Of a DNA stretch of 37,725 bases, positions 33,063 through 37,725 are shown piece by piece. The number at the start of each line of letters is the position of its first letter. The first letter of the stretch is position 1. The notes below the pieces were generated by a model, which did no database searches, was not told where the DNA came from, and was given only the letters and a program-made list of their open reading frames with translations. A program made the position numbers and the translations under genes. This DNA is from an uncultured Lachnospiraceae bacterium (lineage in GTDB: Bacteria; Bacillota; Clostridia; Lachnospirales; Lachnospiraceae): assembly GCA_902794825.1 (NCBI GenBank), contig CADBIU010000033.1, positions 1 to 37,725 of the forward strand. Direction: 5' to 3'.

Positions 33063-33722
33063 TCACAGATTAAACAGTTTCTGCACCGCGCTCCACAGGT
33101 CCCTGAACCGGAAGATCACTGCCGCGCAGGCGGCGATGAGAAGGAGCGCCATGCTCATCACTGCCGGCAGAATGTTCGGATTGACATGAGTCAGGACCGG
33201 AATGATCTGCAGCATGGAGAGCAGTATCGTTACAAAAATATAGATAATATACTCTTCTAATCGAAGTTTGGCCCCACGCCCCACGCTGATCGTGACAAAC
33301 ACCAGCAGAACAAATCCGCTCGGTAAGACATACGACAACGACCAGCCGTGCCAGCCGGTAAGAACATCGATCAGAAAACAGACCGCCATGGCCAGATAAG
33401 TCTCAATAAACAATGTTTTGATCAGGTTGTTCCGATAGTAAATGCCGACCATCAGATCCCCCCAGGCAATAAGCGCCCCCATTACCGCGAAAGGAACCCA
33501 GGCCAGTTTGAAGTCATAGAGGATCTCCAAGGAATTCATGATGATGATGAAAGTGAGCAGACAGAATGTTCCTACCTTTACCAGGGACATGTGGGAAAAG
33601 CGTCTTCTGTCAAGGACCGGGAAGCCGCCCGGCTCCGCATTTCCCGTAACTCTCCCTCCGCAGAGAGGGCATTCTGTCTTATCGCCCCGGATACTGATCC
33701 TGCATTTAGGACAATACTGCAT
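33063..33722 (-). CDS. DUF6320-type membrane protein with zinc ribbon
   Basis: 219 residues. Cys4, Cys7, Cys18 and Cys21 form a zinc ribbon at the N-terminus; six or so hydrophobic helices fill residues 48-205. The layout matches what I know as DUF6320, a family of unknown function. Its ATG overlaps the acyltransferase stop codon by one base, so translation is coupled. Membership in this unit suggests it brings or holds the acyltransferase and hydrolase at the membrane, but this is inference. Confidence 0.75.
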   Translation of the reverse strand: MQYCPKCRISIRGDKTECPLCGGRVTGNAEPGGFPVLDRRRFSHMSLVKVGTFCLLTFIIIMNSLEILYDFKLAWVPFAVMGALIAWGDLMVGIYYRNNLIKTLFIETYLAMAVCFLIDVLTGWHGWSLSYVLPSGFVLLVFVTISVGRGAKLRLEEYIIYIFVTILLSMLQIIPVLTHVNPNILPAVMSMALLLIAACAAVIFRFRDLWSAVQKLFNL

Positions 33723-35059
33723 TACGGCGCCTCCTTTCCTGCGGAATCTGCTGCCTCTGCATTAGCCGGTTCCGTTTTTTCAGCAGCCGACTCCTTAGAA
33801 GGCGCATCGAAATCATTGCTCTCCAGCACCACGTCGATCCCCATATCCACCATGTCCCGGAAGAAGTTCCGGATCACCGGCTGCTGGATAAAGGCTGAGG
33901 TAACGCTGAACACCAGCTCATCTTTGAAGGAGCACAGGCAGACCTGCACCTCGGGCGCCGCCATAAAGCAGCTGAATTTGTTAATATAGGGCTCCATCTC
34001 CTTGGGAACTGTAACTTTGCCCACGTTGGAGATCGTCCCCGTGATCCCGCGCTGGGTCTTGGCGTTGATCGCGGAAATGACCAGATTTTTGATAAAAAGA
34101 GGCACCACCTTGATCGCGATATTGTGCTCAAGGGCCGCGTAAGAATTCATAGTCAGTTCGACCTGGTCCTGTTTGAGCTGTTTGTCAAAAGATTCCCTCA
34201 CCACAGGAATAATGCTCTCGAGCGTCCCGTCGTAGAGAGCCGGATCGTAGACCACATTGATGACGCCGAAGAAGTTGCGCGCCGTGTCGGAAGGAAAATA
34301 ATTTCTCAGATTAACCGGCACACTTAGAACGATCGGGTATTTCCTGTCGCGCACCGACATCTCATGAAGCGCAGCCCGGATAAAGAGCGCCGTACTCAGC
34401 TCGGCCACTGTCGATTTTCGCTCCCTGGCTGCTGCCAGAAACGCTGCCAGGGACACTGTCCCCTCAAGCAGGTGATTCTGCAGGTTTTCGTCTTTGTCGC
34501 CGCGCAGGTGATAGGCCCGCTTGGGCGCGGACTTCTGCCCCTCGGGCTTCTCCTTTGCCTTATGATAGTATTTGCCGAACGCGTCGTTCTGCCTGTCCTC
34601 GCCGGACGCCCTGCTGCCAGTTGTCTGAATCAGGTCCAGTCCGTACCTGATCCCGAGATACTCCGCCAGGATCGCCTTGAGGAACTCAAAGGCCCCCGTC
34701 CCGTCTGTCAAAACATGGTACATCTCCAGGTTGATCCTGCGCCCGTGATAATTGACTCTGTATAGCAGGTTCCTGCGCCCCTCCCAGTAGATCGTATCCA
34801 GCGCGGGTCTGTCATCCCTCGTCACTTCCGCGTCGAGATCACTCTGATCAAGGTAATACCAGAACAGTCCCTTTTTCAGAACACTGCTGAAATGGGGAAA
34901 ATCCCTCGCCGCCGCTGTCACTGCGCTCTGAAGGACCTCAGGGTCCACCTCTTCTTTGAGTTCACAGGTGATCCTGAACACCCGGGTGTCCGAGCCGCCA
35001 GCTGTGGAGGGCACTATTTTGGCCGCGTTATCCAGTTGATACCACTTCGTCTGTGCCAT
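33722..35059 (-). CDS. CoA-dependent acyltransferase (alcohol acetyltransferase / condensation-like fold)
   Basis: 445 residues of the chloramphenicol acetyltransferase-like fold. The catalytic HxxxD motif is His115 to Asp119 in MYHVLTDGTG. The second half holds the solvent-channel region (SVPVNLRNYFP, FFGVINVVYDP) and a ISNVGKVTVP stretch matching the DFGWG-like region of related transferases. The C-terminal 30 residues are a low-complexity Ala/Glu tail. Members acylate hydroxyls of alcohols, sugars or polyketides. AGGAGA lies six bases before the ATG. The acceptor is unknown, but the genes next to it point to a membrane or cell-surface substrate. Confidence 0.78.
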   Translation of the reverse strand: MAQTKWYQLDNAAKIVPSTAGGSDTRVFRITCELKEEVDPEVLQSAVTAAARDFPHFSSVLKKGLFWYYLDQSDLDAEVTRDDRPALDTIYWEGRRNLLYRVNYHGRRINLEMYHVLTDGTGAFEFLKAILAEYLGIRYGLDLIQTTGSRASGEDRQNDAFGKYYHKAKEKPEGQKSAPKRAYHLRGDKDENLQNHLLEGTVSLAAFLAAARERKSTVAELSTALFIRAALHEMSVRDRKYPIVLSVPVNLRNYFPSDTARNFFGVINVVYDPALYDGTLESIIPVVRESFDKQLKQDQVELTMNSYAALEHNIAIKVVPLFIKNLVISAINAKTQRGITGTISNVGKVTVPKEMEPYINKFSCFMAAPEVQVCLCSFKDELVFSVTSAFIQQPVIRNFFRDMVDMGIDVVLESNDFDAPSKESAAEKTEPANAEAADSAGKEAP

Positions 35060-35102
35060 ACCGCTTCTCCTGTGCAGCTGCTTGCTGCCGCTTGTTTGAT
35101 AA

Positions 35103-35118
35103 GGAAAGCAATCTTTCC
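35103..35118 (-). terminator. Weak hairpin after the NUDIX gene
   Basis: GGAAAG (35103-35108) pairs with CTTTCC (35113-35118) over four bases, followed on the minus strand by TTAT. Probably only partial termination before the acyltransferase gene. Confidence 0.35.
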
Positions 35119-35122
35119 GTAC

Positions 35123-35731
35123 TTATTTGGTGAGGAAAGCAAACGGATCGTCGTCTACAAGGAAGTGCATGAGCTGGTAAGCGCACATGATGGCCACTTT
35201 CTCCTCCTTGAGGATCCTGCGGACTTCGTCGCGGTCAGCCAGGACGATCTCGATGTTCTCGGTGTCCTCCATAAAGCGGTCGCTGATCTCTCCGTCCGTG
35301 TAACCGTAGACCGTCGCGCAGGACTCATCCGTAAGGCCAACCGTAGTGAACCGGGGCTCCTCGAACATCGGATCCACATCAAGCGGCTCGAACGTAAGCC
35401 CTGTCTCCTCGTGCATCTCGCGCACCGCTGCCTCGCGGAAGTCCTCGCCCTTCTCCACAAGTCCCGCCGGGAACTCATAGACATATTCGCCGATGCAGAA
35501 ACGGTACTGGCGGATCAGCACTACTTTGTCACGCTTGGGGCCGTACAGGCTGTAGATGATAACGCCGTCGGGATGATTCTCGCCTGTGACGATCTTGAGT
35601 TCGCTCTCATTTTTGGCCCTGGAAGCGACATAATAATGGGACTTCGCGCCGTTCTTGTGCGTGACGTCCAGATCATAAAGATTGACAAACTTGTTCTCGG
35701 TTTTCTGTGTGATCTTATCGATGGATACCAT
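35123..35731 (-). CDS. ADP-ribose pyrophosphatase-type NUDIX hydrolase
   Basis: 202 residues. The NUDIX box is complete (Gly90 to Leu112, with EKGED and REMHEETGL) and is preceded by YVYEFPAG, the usual context of ADP-ribose/ADP-sugar pyrophosphatases (NudF group). A downstream acidic loop (EEPRFTTVGLTDES) also fits that group. It hydrolyses ADP-ribose or a similar nucleotide sugar to a nucleoside monophosphate and sugar phosphate. AGGAGG lies nine bases before the ATG. It sits between the HelD-type helicase and the acyltransferase, on the same strand. Confidence 0.85.
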   Translation of the reverse strand: MVSIDKITQKTENKFVNLYDLDVTHKNGAKSHYYVASRAKNESELKIVTGENHPDGVIIYSLYGPKRDKVVLIRQYRFCIGEYVYEFPAGLVEKGEDFREAAVREMHEETGLTFEPLDVDPMFEEPRFTTVGLTDESCATVYGYTDGEISDRFMEDTENIEIVLADRDEVRRILKEEKVAIMCAYQLMHFLVDDDPFAFLTK

Positions 35732-35754
35732 GCTTTCTCCCTCCTATATGATGG

Positions 35755-35769
35755 CCGGCGCTCCGCCGG
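35755..35769. other. Perfect GC hairpin between NUDIX and helicase genes
   Basis: CCGGCG (35755-35760) and CGCCGG (35764-35769) form a perfect stem over CTC. There is no T-tract, so it is not a standard terminator. Confidence 0.5.
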
Positions 35770-35782
35770 ATCTCTTCGCTAT

Positions 35783-35862
35783 ATGCAGGCGGCGCTCCTG
35801 TGCAGGCGGTCCGCTGTACTTTATGCAGGCGGCTCTTGTGCAGGCGGTCCGCCGCGCTTTAT
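35783..35862. repeat. Two ~40-bp tandem repeats rich in TGCAGGCGG
   Basis: Units begin with ATGCAGGCGG at 35783 and 35823, and each also holds an internal GTGCAGGCGGTCCG copy, so the motif recurs about every 20 bp. The second unit reaches the end of the helicase gene. Confidence 0.75.
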
Positions 35863-37725
35863 TCCGCTTTCTTCTCGAGCAGGCCTGTCAGATTTCTTTC
35901 CGCCAGTATGCTCAGTCTTCTGATCGCCCTCGAAACCGCTGTGTACAGGCGGTGCCTCGACAGGGTGTCCTCCGGGTACATCTGCGGATCCGCGTCCGGC
36001 AAGATCACGCCGTCAAATTCAAGACCCTTCACCAGTTCCGGCGTGATCAGGAAAACACCGCCCGACGGCAGCGCCTGGTTTCGCCGGATCACCGGCGGCG
36101 CGTCCTCTCCCAGAAGTTCTTCGATCCTCTCCAGGCTCCGTCTGTTCCCGCAGATCACTGCGGTCAGGCCTTTCTCCTGTTCCGCGGCGCTGATCAGGCT
36201 CCTGAGCCTCATCACATACTCATCTCTGGACGCACAGGCCATCTTCACCGGCGCAGTTCCCGGTCTCTGCACCGATGCGGTCCGGATCCGCTTCTCCCGC
36301 GGCAGCAGCCGAGTGAAGATCTCCGTGATCTCCGGCGACGACCGGTAACTGGTCAGCAGCGGGAATTCCGCCACTTCGCCGAACAGCTCGCGGATCTTGT
36401 CAAAAGATGCCGTCCCCTGCCTGATCGCCTGGAACTCATCTCCCAGCATCATAAACTTCGCATTGCCAAAATATCGCCTGAGCACCATCAACTGCGCTGC
36501 CGTATAGTCCTGCACTTCATCGATCATGACGTAACGGACATTTTTGTCGCCCATGCCGGTCAGCAGCATTTTGAGCCAGATCCATTCCGCGGAAGTCAAT
36601 TTCTTCCTCCCGAGGATCCGGCAGCCGATCCTCTCTATATCCAGAAAAGCAAAGTGGCTGATCGCGCTGAACGCGCCGCCGTACTGGTTCTTAATCCGGT
36701 TCTGCTCCCTGACTCCGGGCTCGTCTGTCATTTCGGCATCGTCGTTTTCCTTGTCGTCCCTCTCCATCCTTTGGATCTTGACCCTGGCGATCTCCGCCAG
36801 CCTGTCGGCCAGGATGTTCATGAACCTCACTCCGGTCTCGATCCCGGCCAGCCCCTCGGAAGCTCTCCTGATCTCCCTGCGGCTCAGAACACACCTGCCT
36901 TTCTGCATGACAGGCCTGAAGTCCTCCTCCTCGAGGCGGAGGCTCCTTAGGGCGCGCTCTATTTTGACCAGGTCCGCTTCCGTGGAAGGCTCATAGGGTC
37001 CCTTGTCGGGCGCATTCGCAATATGGACAAAATCCCTCCAAGTGATCGTCCTCGGATTCTCCTCGCCGAGGTCCGGCAGCACCTGGTCGATGTACTGGCG
37101 GAACACCGGATTGATCGTGAGCAGATAGACCTGGTCCGGCCTCAGATTCTCCCTTTGGCGGTAGAAAAGGTAGGCGATCCTCTGCAGCAGCACAGAAGTC
37201 TTCCCGCTTCCCGCAATTCCGTTCACCAGCAGCACCGGCACGTCGGCGCAGCGGATGACCGCGTTCTGCTCCTTCTGGATCGTCGCCGTGATGGCCTTCA
37301 TCTTGTCGGTGCGGCTGCTCGCCAGCGACTGCAGCAGCATCGGATCCTCGATCGCCACCTGTGTGTCAAAAAACGAGAACAGCCTGTCCTCCTCGAGGTT
37401 GTACTGCCGCCTCAGTTGCAGGTCCACGTCCACCCTTTTGCCATTAACTGTGTAGAAAGTCTTGCCGTTTTCCTGATTGTAGTAGGTCTCCGCGATCGGC
37501 GAGCGCCAGTCTATCACCAGATGCTCGAATGCGTTCTCGGACACTCCCGCGCTCCCGATGTAGTAGTCCTCCGGCTCCTCCGACGGGTCGAACTGCAGCT
37601 TCACCCTGGCAAAATATGGCGCCTTGAGCAGCCTCTTAACCCTCCCGAGTTTCTCCGCCGCCGCGTCCTGCTCAATATTGTATTGAGTGATAGAATGGCT
37701 CATCGCCTCAAACTCGATATAAGTC
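35859..37725 (-). CDS. HelD/UvrD-type superfamily 1 ATPase, N-terminus outside the window
   Basis: 621 codons are visible and the frame stays open to the window edge. An in-frame ATG at 37703 is unlikely to be the start, because residues upstream (TYIEFEA) continue the helix that in HelD proteins forms the N-terminal arm. Motifs: Walker A GIAGSGKTSVLLQR, then ILTINPxF-like TINPVFRQYI, Walker B YVMIDEVQDY, GDEFQAI, a SYRSSPEITEIF motif IV and YTAVSRAIRRL motif VI. An IDWRSPIAETYY block before Walker A is typical of HelD, which frees stalled RNA polymerase from DNA. Because the arm is cut off, RNA polymerase binding cannot be checked. It heads a co-directional run with the NUDIX and acyl-modification genes. 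Confidence 0.85.
   Translation of the reverse strand, partial: TYIEFEAMSHSITQYNIEQDAAAEKLGRVKRLLKAPYFARVKLQFDPSEEPEDYYIGSAGVSENAFEHLVIDWRSPIAETYYNQENGKTFYTVNGKRVDVDLQLRRQYNLEEDRLFSFFDTQVAIEDPMLLQSLASSRTDKMKAITATIQKEQNAVIRCADVPVLLVNGIAGSGKTSVLLQRIAYLFYRQRENLRPDQVYLLTINPVFRQYIDQVLPDLGEENPRTITWRDFVHIANAPDKGPYEPSTEADLVKIERALRSLRLEEEDFRPVMQKGRCVLSRREIRRASEGLAGIETGVRFMNILADRLAEIARVKIQRMERDDKENDDAEMTDEPGVREQNRIKNQYGGAFSAISHFAFLDIERIGCRILGRKKLTSAEWIWLKMLLTGMGDKNVRYVMIDEVQDYTAAQLMVLRRYFGNAKFMMLGDEFQAIRQGTASFDKIRELFGEVAEFPLLTSYRSSPEITEIFTRLLPREKRIRTASVQRPGTAPVKMACASRDEYVMRLRSLISAAEQEKGLTAVICGNRRSLERIEELLGEDAPPVIRRNQALPSGGVFLITPELVKGLEFDGVILPDADPQMYPEDTLSRHRLYTAVSRAIRRLSILAERNLTGLLEKKAE

Noticed and set aside
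35682-36950. Long plus-strand open frame (422 codons) opposite the HelD-type gene
   Set aside because: Shadow of the helicase; the product is Arg/Pro/His/Gln rich and lacks any domain.

Overview
The window looks like part of the chromosome of a gut-type Gram-positive Clostridia bacterium, most likely Lachnospiraceae. This rests on the moderate-to-high GC, strong AGGAGG-type ribosome binding sites, a sortase-type surface protein with Cna_B and pilin-like repeats, VanY, HelD, DUF6320 and 3D-domain proteins, and the absence of outer-membrane genes. Nearly all genes read on the minus strand. No rRNA, tRNA, CRISPR array, phage module or transposase was found.

Layout. 1-970: the 3' end of an Rpn-type PD-(D/E)XK nuclease gene carrying a 49-bp tandem duplication, then a 100-bp element with perfect 14-bp inverted ends. 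971-8401: a 2476-residue wall-anchored adhesin. 8655-9500: a divergent AraC-family regulator. 9597-10094: a zinc-ribbon NUDIX hydrolase. 10095-10633: no convincing gene, but a remarkable set of inverted 40-bp boxes. 10634-12574: a 61-residue protein, a C39-like peptidase-fold protein and a secreted SH3/3D-domain protein. 12728-18014: MscS, a coiled-coil protein, an orphan hybrid histidine kinase, a helical-repeat protein and a coiled-coil/Tudor-like protein. 18280-20928: a secreted transglutaminase-like protein, a phasin-like protein and a membrane-anchored VanY. 21128-21769: a phosphoribosyltransferase-fold protein with an altered PRPP loop.

21770-22634 has no accepted protein gene. It holds a candidate C-rich small RNA ending in a 24-pair hairpin, followed by six units of a tandem repeat with an exact 63-bp period. 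22635-26101 is a polar amino-acid ABC transporter operon. Its binding-protein gene carries an apparent one-base frameshift, and its last gene resembles the histidine racemase CntK more than ordinary DapF. 26079-31619 is a two-gene unit: a transmembrane Ser/Thr kinase and a 1235-residue membrane-anchored Ig-like protein. 31853-35059 is a tightly packed acyltransferase / DUF6320 membrane protein / pectinacetylesterase-like hydrolase unit. It lies downstream of an ADP-ribose-type NUDIX hydrolase and a HelD-type helicase that runs off the end of the window.

Much of the window concerns the cell surface: adhesin, 3D protein, VanY, transglutaminase-like protein, kinase with Ig protein, and the acyl-modification module. 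The least explained signals are non-coding: the phased 63-bp array, the four-box inverted element at 10221-10544, and the candidate small RNA. All family assignments come from recognising motifs by eye; no database search was possible.
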